Both the position numbers and the translations under genes were made by a program. Under the pieces are notes generated by a model. That model made no database searches. It was not told where the DNA came from and saw only the letters and a program-made list of their open reading frames with translations. Below, piece after piece: positions 1 through 9,550 of a stretch of DNA of 64,000 nucleotides. Origin of the DNA: Ochotona curzoniae (Eukaryota > Chordata > Mammalia > Lagomorpha > Ochotonidae); NCBI RefSeq assembly GCF_017591425.1, contig NW_024465885.1, positions 42,403,001 through 42,467,000 on the forward strand, given 5' to 3'. Positions within the stretch are counted from its first letter, which is position 1; the number at the start of each line of letters is the position of its first letter.

Positions 1-252
1 ATACAGAGGAGAGGAAGATCTTCCATCCAATGATTCACTCCCCAAGTAGCCACAATGGCTGGAGCTGAGCCAACCTGAAACCAAGAGCCTCCTCCAGGTC
101 TCCCACACGGATGCAGGGTCCCAAGGCTTTGAGCCATCCTCTACTGCTTTCCCAGGCCACAAGCAGGGGGCTGGATGGGAAGCGGGGTCGCCAGGACATG
201 AACTGGCACCCATATGAGATCCCAGCTTATACAAGGCGAGGACTTTAGCATA
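1..252 (-). mobile_element. CSINE, cut by window edge
   Basis: The reverse complement of a tRNA-derived lagomorph SINE. It shows 'gattcactccccaagtag', 'caggccacaagcaggg' and the head remnant 'aaggcgaggactttagc'. The A-rich tail lies outside the window. It abuts the tandem head of the next element. Confidence 0.88.
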
Positions 253-1290
253 CATGTGGGTCAGGTCTGGGGACAGACCAGGCTGGGCCAGTTCACAATA
301 TCCACTAGCAAATCCGAGAACCAGGATGGGGTGCAGGACAGGCTGAGTTAGGCTGCAACACCAGCCAGTTCCCATTAGGGCCAGGACTGGCGGCTGAGAG
401 CACTGGGTTGGGCTAGGCTAGGTATCCACCAGCATGAGCTGGAACTGGGGGCAGGGCGGGCCAGGCTACAGCACCCACCAGCAAATGCCAAGGTAAAGCG
501 GGTCATGCCAGTCTAGACTGTAGCACCCACCAGCACACATAAGACCCTGCAGTGGGAGGGTGAGCCTGGTAGTGGTAAGTGAGGACTCCCACGCTGGGCT
601 ACTGCTGCCACTGATGAGCTCGAGAACAACAGACCAGAGCAGGCAGGGCTACAACACCCACTGACCGGCATATGAACTGGTTTAAGGGAAAAGTCAGGCT
701 AGGCTAAGCCACTGTGCATGCATGAGCCAGAGTAAGGACAGGCCAGTCGGGTTTTGCTGCAGCAATAACTGGCAAGTATTGAGAATGGGAGCAAGCCCTA
801 TCAAGCTAAACCACAGAACTTCCTAGAAAGGGCAAGATCCAGGGCTGGGCCTGAGCCTAGTAGGGAGATTGTGGGAACCTCTCTGATGGGCTACAGCTCT
901 GACTGGTGAGCATGAGAACCAGGAACAAGGGTAAACCTGGTTGGGTAGGCAGTAGCACCTACCAGTATAAGTGTGGGCTGGATAGTGGGGTTTGATGCTG
1001 AGCTACACTCGGCAGCAACCCACCGGTATGTACAACAGCAAAATGAGACAGACTGACTCAGTCTGCTACATATGCTGGTATGCACAGGAACCAAGGCTGG
1101 GGACAGGCCTGGTGGGAATTACTAGGGGTTGCTCCAACTGGACTGCATTTCTCACTGGTGAACATAAGGGCCAAGTGTATGGTAGGCAGGGGTGGGCCAG
1201 GCCACAGAACCCATTGGTTTATGTAACATATGGGGCTGCAGACAGGAACTGACCCAGCAACTGCAACCAACAGTGTGTCTGTAGGATGAT
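253..1290 (+). repeat. Degenerate tandem head (VNTR-like) of copy A
   Basis: Units of roughly 60-80 bp each carry a form of 'caccagcatgagctgg', then 'accaggactggg', then 'ggccaggctacag' (for example near 300, 350, 430, 475, 525, 650, 720, 900 and 960). Units diverge strongly and vary in length, so the period is approximate. Confidence 0.6.
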
Positions 1291-2020
1291 GTGGCTGATG
1301 GACTGAGCCAGACCCCATACTGGCTAGCACACATGAGTCTGGGGTCACCTCTGCTGAGGTTTCTTTGGGGTCCCTCCCAACCTGCACCGCTGAACTCAGA
1401 ACTCCAGCCATGGGCAGAACTGCAGGATCTGTGGTCTGACCATGGAGTGCATGAGTCAGAACTGGGTATCCTCAGTTGCTGAAGATGTAGTGGAAAGCAT
1501 GCTCAGATGCACATGGTGGATGTGGCAGCCAGTCCACTGGGGCCTGCAGAGGACATCTAGTACCACAGCAGAGGATGGATGGCAGAACAAATTGGACAAT
1601 TCCCAGGCAAGCGTTGACAGTAAGTATCTTGGCAAATAAAGACTCCAAGGTAGACTATGTCAGCCAATGGACCTTGGAAGGATTTCCTCATCTTTGGAGC
1701 AACAAAATCAACAGCATTTCATAACTCCCGAAACCACTTGAGAAGAATCCTAGAGGCATGCTCCACATCAGGGACCCTGGGATGACATCGGGTGTTCTTA
1801 CCCCATCCCTGGGTCCCTGATGTGGTTAGGATGCAGGGTGCGGCTTCCCCACTTCTCTCCCCACTTCCTCCAGACACAGGAAGAAAAAAAAATGGAAACA
1901 ATAGTTTCATCCACTTTCCCCTAACCCTCAACCCTTCCCATCCTAATTAGTGGTCCACATGAGCATGCATCCTTCACAACAATGTAAACATAATCAAAAA
2001 TAAAATTAAGGGGAAAAAAA
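253..2020 (+). mobile_element. Composite VNTR retroposon, copy A (near full length)
   Basis: Three parts can be seen. A tandem head (253-1290) consists of degenerate units around 'cacccaccagca' and 'gggccaggct'. A middle (about 1291-1650) contains 'ggggcctgcagaggacatct'. A 3' part (about 1650-2020) contains 'gcatgctccacatcaggg' and ends in 'atgtaaacataatc', AATAAA and an A-rich tail. Middle and 3' part match the reverse complement of 37942-39879 over their length, and the 3' part matches 27511-27838 and 53120-53459. There is no ORF longer than about 140 codons. I do not recognise a named family; a non-autonomous element moved by L1 is my inference from the truncated copies. Confidence 0.7.
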
Positions 2021-2360
2021 GGACTGCAGTCAGATTGAACTGTGATATTCTCATTATATCTCCACTGCCTTTTTCTAATTTATGGGCTTAAGGGCTTCAA
2101 TGTGGGCGTACACATTCACACCCTGTGCCAAACACCTCCCTATATCAAAACTGGAAATGGAGAGCTGGAAACTAAAGAAACTTTCACAAGGAATCAAGGG
2201 CTACTTAAAACAAAGCTCCTACGGGAGGCAGGAAAGGCTGCTGATGGGCAGTGGGCAGTGGGCAATGGGAACCAACTCCACACCACTCCTTGAGCCAGTC
2301 AACACTGGGTGGGAAGAGAACTCAGCAAAGCAGCCCTTCATTCCCACAGTGGGGCAACTT
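2021..2360. other. Unassigned interval
   Basis: Nothing recognisable. An A/T-mixed sequence, then a small 'gggcagtgggcagtgggcaa' triplication near 2248, leading into the T-run of the next SINE. Confidence 0.5.
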
Positions 2361-2665
2361 TTTTTTTTTTTTTTAAGATTTGCATTACTTATTTGAAAAA
2401 CAGTGACAGAGAAAGAAACCTTCATCCACTGGCTCACTTTCCTGACAGCTAGGCCAGGTTGAAGCCGGCAGCCTGGAATTCCATCCTGGTCTCCCACATG
2501 GGTACAGGGAACCAAGTACTTGGGCTGTCTTCTGCTGCTTTCCCAAAGGCATTGGCAGGGAACTGGATCAGAAGTGAAGCAGCCGGGACTAGAACCAGTG
2601 CTCCAATATGTGATGCCAGCATCAAGGGGAGGCCTAACTCTCAACATCACAATGTGGGCTGATCT
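2361..2665 (-). mobile_element. CSINE, full length
   Basis: Starts with a T-run and 'aagatttgcattacttattt' (tail complement), then 'catccactggctcac', and ends with the head near 'tcaacatcacaatgtgggct'. An older subfamily, well diverged. Confidence 0.8.
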
Positions 2666-3179
2666 GGAACAACTTCCTAACAGTCACAGTCATTCATCAA
2701 AAGTGAAGCCTCACATTCCTCAGAGGCCACAAAGAAGATTCCCAGGGTGCAAGGTGCATTACCACACCAAAATCCCATCACGGTAGATGCCCAGAGAAGA
2801 GGGGAAAGCTCCCAAGGGGACATCACTGTCCAAAGCCAGCCACCTGGGAGCACTTCGCCAGCCGTACATCCAAGGAGCACCGGATAAGCTCTCACTGCCA
2901 CGTCCTGCTCCTCTCTGCAAGAGCAGCTCATAAAATCAGACAAGGAAGTCTAGACCCTAGAAAGAAGTGAGATGCACTGTGCTCCCGCCTCACTGTCAGA
3001 GGGGGGCTCCAAAGGCGGTGGCATCCACTTTGGTTTGTTTTTCTTTTGATCTGGGGCTTTGGAAGTAAAGATGCAAAAAACAAAATACAGAGATTTGTAA
3101 AAGCTTAAAACAAAGCTTAAAGACATAAAGGCATAAAGCTCAGGCTACCTAAAAGAGTAAAGAAATAGGCAGAGAGACA
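2666..3179. other. Unassigned interval
   Basis: Moderate GC with no repeat or exon that I can support. The last 150 bases become A-rich and may belong to the following L1 relic. Confidence 0.45.
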
Positions 3180-3345
3180 GAGCCGATAAACATCAATAAA
3201 ATAAAACTAAAAGCCAGTTGCTGATTGAGCCATGATAAATTCAACAGACACATACTGAAAATTCATGAATTGATCAATCATTTATAGGAAATAATGAGAC
3301 TTTTCAGGAGGTGCTATAGAAATTTAAGTCAAGAACAGTTTTTTA
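3180..3345 (+). mobile_element. L1 ORF2-like relic
   Basis: The stretch 'aacatcaataaaataaaact', followed by 'aaaagccagttgctgattga', resembles the part of L1 ORF2 that usually reads 'aaaagctggttctttgaaaa'. Stops are frequent. Weak match, by memory of the family pattern. Confidence 0.35.
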
Positions 3346-3349
3346 AAAC

Positions 3350-3545
3350 AAAATGTCACACTGAGGCAGGCAGTGTAGCAGGTCAGACTCGTGCTGGCAT
3401 GGCCAAGTTTCTGTGTGGGAGTACTTGGGTTCGAGTCTCAGCTCAACTCCAGATTCCAACTTCCTGCCAATGCACTGTCTGAAGACTCCAGGCTCCCGTC
3501 TGCAGCCTAATCCAACGTCACCTTCACCTCTCAAATATAAAATAG
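3350..3545 (+). mobile_element. CSINE, internally deleted
   Basis: Head 'gaggcaggcagtgtagcagg', then 'gggttcgagtctcagctc', and the tail 'cacctctcaaatataaaata'. It is shorter than its neighbours because the part after 'ctgccaatgcactg' is missing. Confidence 0.65.
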
Positions 3546-3549
3546 CCTC

Positions 3550-3965
3550 TTGACTTGCCAGATCTATTCAGGGAACACATAGCAGGAATTCATCCAGAGA
3601 AAAACACATTTTTAAAAAGCAACACATAAATACTTATATAAAGAAAATGAAAAGAATTTTAGAACAGTGACACAAACAAATATTCAATTACATAAATATT
3701 CAATTACAAAAGAATGGTTAAGTAAATGGTTAATTATAAAAGAGTGGGTAATTAAACTTCCTAGAATTGTGATGATTATAAATGATAAGCATGAAGATGA
3801 AGCTGCTACAGTTTACATGATAATGATACAATGTTTCGGGAAAACAAGCAAATCATAAACCTGTATATGCAGAGTTACAAATACGCAAAAAGACCAAGAA
3901 AAATACAGATAAGAAAGAACAAAGAACAAAAGCAATCAGTGTGTCCCCACATTAGGATGTGTAGA
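3550..3965 (+). mobile_element. Ancient L1 3' UTR relic (L1ME-like)
   Basis: A-rich text with 'aatggttaagtaaatggtta', 'catgataatgatacaatgtt' and 'gtatatgcagagttacaaat' follows the order of old mammalian L1 3' ends ('ggttaaataaattatgg ... aagcaggttgcag'). Confidence 0.5.
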
Positions 3966-3974
3966 ACAATGTTT

Positions 3975-4085
3975 TATTTCCTTTATTTTCTTTTCTTTTT
4001 TTTTTATTTTTAAGCATATTTTATGTTATGATATGGTTCCATAGGCTCTGGGGTTGCCCGTGCCCTTCCCCAAGGTCCATCCTCC
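3975..4085 (-). mobile_element. Possible 3' end of another L1-type insertion
   Basis: A T-rich run (complement of an A-tail) followed by 'gatatggttccataggctct' and a C-rich stretch. The orientation would be minus. Family not identified. Confidence 0.3.
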
Positions 4086-4086
4086 A

Positions 4087-4425
4087 CTTACTTATTTTCT
4101 TTATTTTAGTTATTCATTTAAATGGTAAAGTTACAGAAAGAGGAAGAGACAGTGAAAAATCTTTCATCTGCTGGTTCACTCCCCAAGTGGCTGCAATGGC
4201 TGGAGCTGAGCCAATCAAAGCCAGGAGCCAGAAGCTTCTAGATTTCCCATGTGGATGCAGGGGTCCAAGTACTTGGGTCATCTGCTGCTTTCCCAGGCAG
4301 ATGAATAGGGGGCTGAATCAGCAGTGCAGCAGTCAGGACTGGAGCCAGCACACACATGGGATTCAGGTGCTGCAACACTGCATACACACTGCATTCACCT
4401 CCAGGCCTGAATGCCTCCCTTTAAA
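4087..4425 (-). mobile_element. CSINE, full length
   Basis: 'ttcatctgctggttcactcc', 'ggctggagctgagccaat' and 'cagatgaatagggggctg' are ordered as in a minus-strand copy. It sits directly behind the T-rich relic at 3975. Confidence 0.82.
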
Positions 4426-5099
4426 TGCACTTTTTGTTGTTACAAAATCATGCAGTCAATCAAATCACATAAAGGATAATTTTAATCCCTGCCCAGAAAA
4501 AAAAAAAAAAAAAAAAGGCTGGGAATATGGATCAGAGGCCAGAGCCCTTATCAGATCTCAAATAGCACTTTGCTCACTTTCCCTTCATCCTGCCTCCTTG
4601 ACACACTTCAGAAATGCTACACCCTTAACCTCCACCCACCAGGTGCAATTAGAACAGGCTCCCTCCACAGAGCTCTCTCTCATCTTCCCTCCATGTATGT
4701 GGCTGGGCGAGCTGACCTCAGAGCCAAAACTAATTCTTCCTGACCTCTGGGAACCCAGCCTCTCCCTGTTTCTACCCATCCCACAAGCCTTCCTACCTCC
4801 CTCAGGAGCTCCCATTATTTTCAGCCAGGAAGCACTCAGTCTCTAGGAACACACAGACTCTTCTGCAAGCATCTACAAGTGATGCCCCCGCCTGCTCGGC
4901 TGCTGGACCCTGTTACCTTTAAGAAAGTCTAGATCAACTCACCTTCAAATCAACAACACGTTAGTGCAATACCCCTGGGATTGCCCAATCACCCACCCAC
5001 ATCCCACCTTGCTTTCTAATTTCTGTTTCTCCATAGGCTGCAAGCTGTTGGCCTACCCACCCATCTTCCTGGCTCCTAACTTAAGCCTTGTCCCAGCCC
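4426..5099. other. Unassigned interval
   Basis: Contains an A-run at about 4497-4517 and otherwise ordinary sequence. A 272-codon open frame that starts at 4028 runs in from the left and is rejected (see rejected list). Confidence 0.5.
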
Positions 5100-5412
5100 A
5101 GGCTACTGTGAGCAGCTGGAGAGTAAGAGTCAGAGAGAGAAGAAGAGACAGAGAAAGATCTTCCACGAGCTGGTTCACTCCCCAGATGGCTAGAGCAACC
5201 AGGGCTAAGCCAGCCTGAAACCAGGAGCCGACAGCTTCATCAGGAGCTTCCCCATGGGGGCCAGAAGCGCCAGCACTTGAGCCATATTCTGCTGCTTGCC
5301 CAGGATATTAGCAAGATCACAAGTAGAGCAGCCAGGATGCAAACCAACACCCAAATGGGATGCCGGCACAGCAAACAGCACCTTCATCTGGTAAGTTACA
5401 TCAGCCCCTGAT
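5100..5412 (-). mobile_element. CSINE
   Basis: 'gagctggttcactccccag', 'aaccaggagccgacagctt' and 'gggatgccggcacagcaa'. Its tail-end A-rich complement is largely lost, so the left edge is uncertain. Confidence 0.8.
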
Positions 5413-5477
5413 GATATCTCCCTTAGTTTATACAACACAGAATTTTTTTTTTCCAACAATGTTAAAGGCCAATATCG

Positions 5478-5800
5478 GCCTGGCGCAATAGCCTGGTGGC
5501 TGAGGCCTCACCTTGCGCATGCCGAGATCCTATGTGGGCACAGCATTGTCCCAGCTGCTCCACTCCCCATCCAGCTCCCTGCGTGTGGCCTGGGAAAGCA
5601 GTGGAGACAGCCCAAAGCCTTGGGACCCTGAATCTGCATGAGAGACCCGGAAGAGCTCCTGGGTGCTGGCTTTGGATCAGCTCAGCTTCAATGATTACGG
5701 CCGCTTAGGGAGTGAACCAGCGGATGGAAGATCTTTCTGTCTCTCCCTCTCTCTCTGTAAATCTGACTTTGCAATAAAAAAATTAAAAAAAATAATAAGA
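5478..5800 (+). mobile_element. CSINE, full length
   Basis: Head 'ggcctggcgcaatagcctgg', 'ccatccagctccctgcgtg', and tail 'tgactttgcaataaaaaaat'. The pika-like head places it in a younger group. Confidence 0.9.
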
Positions 5801-5955
5801 GAATCCAATGTAAAAGTCCACTATCAAAGCACCACTAAAAAAGCTTGTTTTATGTGAAAAGCAGATTTTTACAGATTTTACTATGCAGGTCCTGAGAAGG
5901 CTTTCTTATTGAGCCTTTATGATGCAGAAGGCAGAAGGAGAAGAAAGCAAGAACA

Positions 5956-6275
5956 GGGGCCAGTGTGGCAACACAACAGTCTGACCCTCTGCCTGTGACA
6001 CTGGCATCCCATATGGACACTGGTTCAAGTCCCAGTTGTTTCACTTTCCTTCCTGCTCTCTGCTTAATGCCCTGGGAAAACACTAGAGGATGGCCAAGTG
6101 CTTGGGTCCCTGTACCCTTATGGGAGACTCAGAAAGAAGCTCCTGGCTCCTGGCTTCAGATTAGCTCAGTTCCAACCATGTTGACCATTTGGGAAGTAAA
6201 CAGCAGATAGAAGAATTCTCTTTCTGTCTCTCCTCTCTCTGCAAAATCTACCTTTCACATAAAAACAAATAAATG
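5956..6275 (+). mobile_element. CSINE, full length
   Basis: Head 'ggggccagtgtggcaacaca', B-box-like 'ggttcaagtcccagttg', and tail 'cctttcacataaaaacaaat'. Confidence 0.88.
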
Positions 6276-7757
6276 TACCCCCCCAAAAAAGGGGGGCAGG
6301 GAGAAGAGCAAGAATACACCCGAGAGATGCCCTTTGCACTGGCATCCATCTGTAAACGTCAATGACACCACATTCCCATTTCCCTTTTAACCCCGCTCTC
6401 CACATTGCCACACTGGGGCCTAAGGTTCCAATGCATGAATTTTGGAGACAAGTTCTGGCCACAGCAGGGGTGCAATGACTTGAAGTCATGGAGAATGCAG
6501 AGCATCTAGGAAAACTAGGAGAAGATGGCTGCTTTCTGCCAAACCAAGGAGAGGAGGGCAATTCTGACAAGCAAAAAGAGGAGGATCCACCCTAGAGACA
6601 ACATGAGAAAGACAAGCAAGGACAGTTTGCATCCCAGAATGACCGGACCCCTCCTCGCAGGTTCACATCTGCACAAGGAGTCCCAGCAGAGGAAATGAAA
6701 ACGTGCAGCTGGCAGCAGAGGGGCAGGGTCCCTGAACGGCAGTGACACAGGGTGACGGAGCAGATCCCAGCTCCAGGAAAAGCAGGTCTCTGCAATAAGC
6801 AATGCATCACTGATGTCAACAGGTGTTTTAACAGAGGGCTCGGGCATGACTGTATGTCAAATTGTGCTTCTGGTCAAATCCTAAGCTCTGAGCCAGCTAC
6901 GAAGAGCTTCTGCGGAAATTGAGTCATTGCAGATATGGTCAAGGTAATATGAGGTCAGGTGGACGGCCATCCCATCCCCCATCCAATAACTGACATCTGT
7001 CAAAGAGAAATTAGACTAGAATAGCCAAGAACACAAGCAGGCGAAGGTGACAGCAACGAGAGTGACAGTGTCCCAAGACAGTCCCACCAGGCGACACCAA
7101 GCACTGCAAGAAGTAAGAAAGCAAAAAAGAATTAATTAATCAATCAATTAATTAATTAAAGGGGAAACAAGGAAGCATTTTTTTTTCCTAGAGGTTGTGT
7201 AGGAAGTCGGCTCTGCCAGCACCTTAATGAGAAGTTTCTGGATTCCAGAACTGTGATATATTCCTGCTGTCGTGAAGGCCACAGTTCATGGCATCACATT
7301 GCAGGGGCTCCGGACAGGAAGGCAGACGCAGATTGGGTTTTACCTGGCAATGTCCTGGACCTGCAGGGAAGCCACAACATCCTGCAGACACGGAAGGTGA
7401 GCCTAGAGAAAATCATGCACAGGCCTGATTGTACCTGCGAATTTAAGACCGACACTGAAGGAGAAAGGGGGGAAGGAAGGCAGCGAAACCCCCAGCGCCA
7501 ACCACATTCAGGCTGGATTCAGTCGGAGTCTGAATGGGTCCTTCCCATGGGTTAAGCCCCCATTGAGATCTAATCAACCTGGGCTGCTCCCAGGGCTTTG
7601 TTCATTTCTGAAGCCAGCAGCCATGGACGGGGTCTTTATTCTGCCCAAAGCCCCAGTTGAGAGGGGCACTTAGCGATCAATTCCTGTGTGCTAAGTGGAT
7701 TACAACGCAAGATGTGTACATGATCATGAAGTTTCTGATGGTGAGAGGAATCCATAA
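6276..7757. other. SINE-free unassigned stretch
   Basis: About 1.5 kb without a recognised element. It holds a G/C homopolymer junction near 6282-6298, an (ATTA)n-like patch at about 7131-7160, and open frames of 110-134 codons on the minus strand (6166-6847) that lack any recognisable domain. No gene is claimed. Confidence 0.5.
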
Positions 7758-7855
7758 GTAGTGTGATATACATCACAGCTAGAAACATTCACACTGAAGA
7801 AAATCAGCATGGCCCTTAAACTCCACACCACTTTCTTAGTCTGAGTACTCCAGGG
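7758..7855 (+). pseudogene. Decayed U6 snRNA-like pseudogene
   Basis: The order 'gatatacat', then 'agaaacattcacactgaaga', then 'aaatcagcatggcccttaaa', then 'ctccag' mirrors U6 ('catatactaaaattggaacg', 'agattagcatggcccctgcg', 'ttccatattt'). The central 'agcatggccc' box is intact. The 3' half is poorly conserved and there is no intact T-run terminator. Chance similarity cannot be excluded without alignment. Confidence 0.42.
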
Positions 7856-7915
7856 TATCTAATGCAACAAAGAGAGTCATTTGTAAGAAAAGGAAACAAA
7901 AGTTAAGGAGGGGGA

Positions 7916-8235
7916 ATGGGAGTGAGGCACTGTAGCATTGCCTGTGAAGCCACTACCTGCAGTGCTAGTATCCCACAGGGGCACTGGTTTGAGTCTTGGC
8001 TGTTTCACTTCCACTCCAGCTCCCTGCTAAAGCATCTGGGAAAGAAACAGAGGACGGTCCAAGTGCTTGGGTTCCTGCTACTCCCACGAGAGACCCGAAG
8101 ATGCATTTGTCTCCAGATCAGCCCTGTATCAGACATCGCAGCCAGGTGGAGAGTGAACCAACCAGTGGGGTGTTTGAGTGAAAAACTCTGCCTTTCAAAG
8201 AAACATTTTTTCAGACAAAAAATAATAATAATAAT
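7916..8235 (+). mobile_element. CSINE, full length
   Basis: Head 'gaggcactgtagcattgcct', 'ccactccagctccctgctaa', 'gcatctgggaaag', and tail 'cctttcaaagaaacattt'. Confidence 0.85.
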
Positions 8236-8385
8236 AAAAGAAACAACTAAATTTTCCCGAAAGCCCCCTCAGGCAGAGGAGGAAAAAAAATGAGAAGGCA
8301 AGGAGAGGCAAAACAATCCCACAGCATACCTGGGAAAATACAAGATGGCCCCAGGAAACCAAAGGCCATTAGCCTTTTTTTCTTG

Positions 8386-8692
8386 CGCTGTATTTACTTA
8401 TTTAAAAGTCAGAGTTATGGACAGAGAGATTTACAGAGAGAGAGATGTTCCATCTGCTGGCTCACTCCCAGGATGACTGCAGCAGCCTGAGCTGGGCCAA
8501 GGTGATGCCAGGAACCAGCAGCTTCCTCCAGGTCTCTCATGTGGGCAACAGGAACCAGGTGCTTGGGTCATCTTCTGCCTTTTCCAGGTACATCATCAGG
8601 GAGCTAGATCAGAAGTGGAGCAGTACCAACCTCAGATGCCAGGGCTGCAGGCAGTGGTTCCAATTATTAGGCCACAAAACCAACCCCCATTA
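8386..8692 (-). mobile_element. CSINE, full length
   Basis: 'tatttacttatttaaaagtc', 'ccatctgctggctcactccc' and the head remnant 'ccacaaaaccaaccccc'. Followed within ten bases by a second minus-strand copy. Confidence 0.85.
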
Positions 8693-8699
8693 ATCCTGG

Positions 8700-8905
8700 T
8701 TAATTTTAATTAATTTGAAAGACAAAGTTACCCAGAAGGAGAGAGATTGAGAGAGATCTTCTACACACTGGTTCACTCTCCAAATGGCTGGAACAGGCAG
8801 CAGGCAGCCAGAAGTCAGGAATCCAGAACTCCATCCATGTTAGTGAGAGTGGTCCAAGCATTTGGGACATCTTCCACTGCCTTCCAAGGCACATTAAAGG
8901 GGAAC
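8700..8905 (-). mobile_element. CSINE, head-truncated
   Basis: 'ttaattaatttgaaagacaa', 'cacactggttcactctccaa' and 'cattaaagggg'. The part that would encode the tRNA-like head is missing at the right. Confidence 0.75.
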
Positions 8906-8986
8906 AGAGTGAAAAATAAATAAATAAAATGGAAATATAGAGAAAACAAAGGTTCCTATGCCCAAAAAATGAATTATGTGACAGGG

Positions 8987-9026
8987 ATGCTTATTTTAAC
9001 TATATAATGCTTATTTTAACTATATT
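8987..9026. repeat. 20-bp tandem duplication
   Basis: 'atgcttattttaactatat' occurs twice in immediate succession (8987-9006 and 9007-9026, last base differing). A simple slippage duplication just before an L1 relic. Confidence 0.85.
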
Positions 9027-9440
9027 CATCTTTCTATAAACTTTATTAAGGTAGAACATATGTGAAACGGTCTAGCACAGTAGCCTAGTGGATCCCATAT
9101 GGAATCCGGTCCGTATTCCGACTTCTCCACTTCCCTTCCAGCTCCCTGCCTGTGGCCTAGGAAAGCAATAGAGGATGGGATAGGACACTGCATCCATGTG
9201 GTAGACCTGGAAGAAACTCCTGGCTCCTGGCTTCGGATTGGCTCAGCTCCAGCCAGGGCAGCTACTTGGGGAGTGAACCAGAGTGAACCAGTGGACAGAA
9301 GATCTTTCTCTATATCTCCTTCTCTCTGCATATCTACCTTTCCAATAAAAAATAAATCTTTAAAACAAACTGCACCCTTTTTAAGTGAGTCATGTGTGCA
9401 TGTTACCAACATCCTAATAAAGATACAGAATATTTGCATC
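9027..9440 (+). mobile_element. L1 3' UTR relic split by a SINE
   Basis: Left piece 'aaactttattaaggtagaac' and right piece 'caaactgcaccctttttaag ... aaagatacagaatatttgca' together follow the old L1 3' pattern 'tttattgaggtataattgac ... caatcaagatacagaacattt'. The CSINE at 9070-9370 interrupts it. Confidence 0.5.
9070..9370 (+). mobile_element. CSINE inserted in an L1 relic
   Basis: Head 'ggtctagcacagtagcctag', a small deletion after the head ('tagtggatcccatatgg' joins directly), and tail 'tttccaataaaaaataaatc'. Confidence 0.88.
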
Positions 9441-9550
9441 ATCAAAAGAGGGAGGGCAGTATCAGAAGTAGATCAGCTGAATTCAATCAGCATTCTGACT
9501 GGTACAGCAGGAAGCAGCTTCACACACTGAACCACAACACCAGACCCCAC
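9441..9550 (-). mobile_element. CSINE head fragment
   Basis: 'cagcaggaagcagcttcaca' and 'aaccacaacaccagacccca' look like the right-hand (head) end of a minus-strand copy. The rest is absent. Confidence 0.45.

Noticed and set aside
4028..4846. 272-codon plus-strand frame
   Set aside because: It crosses an entire reversed CSINE and an A-run (KKKKKK), so it is a chance frame in repeat DNA.
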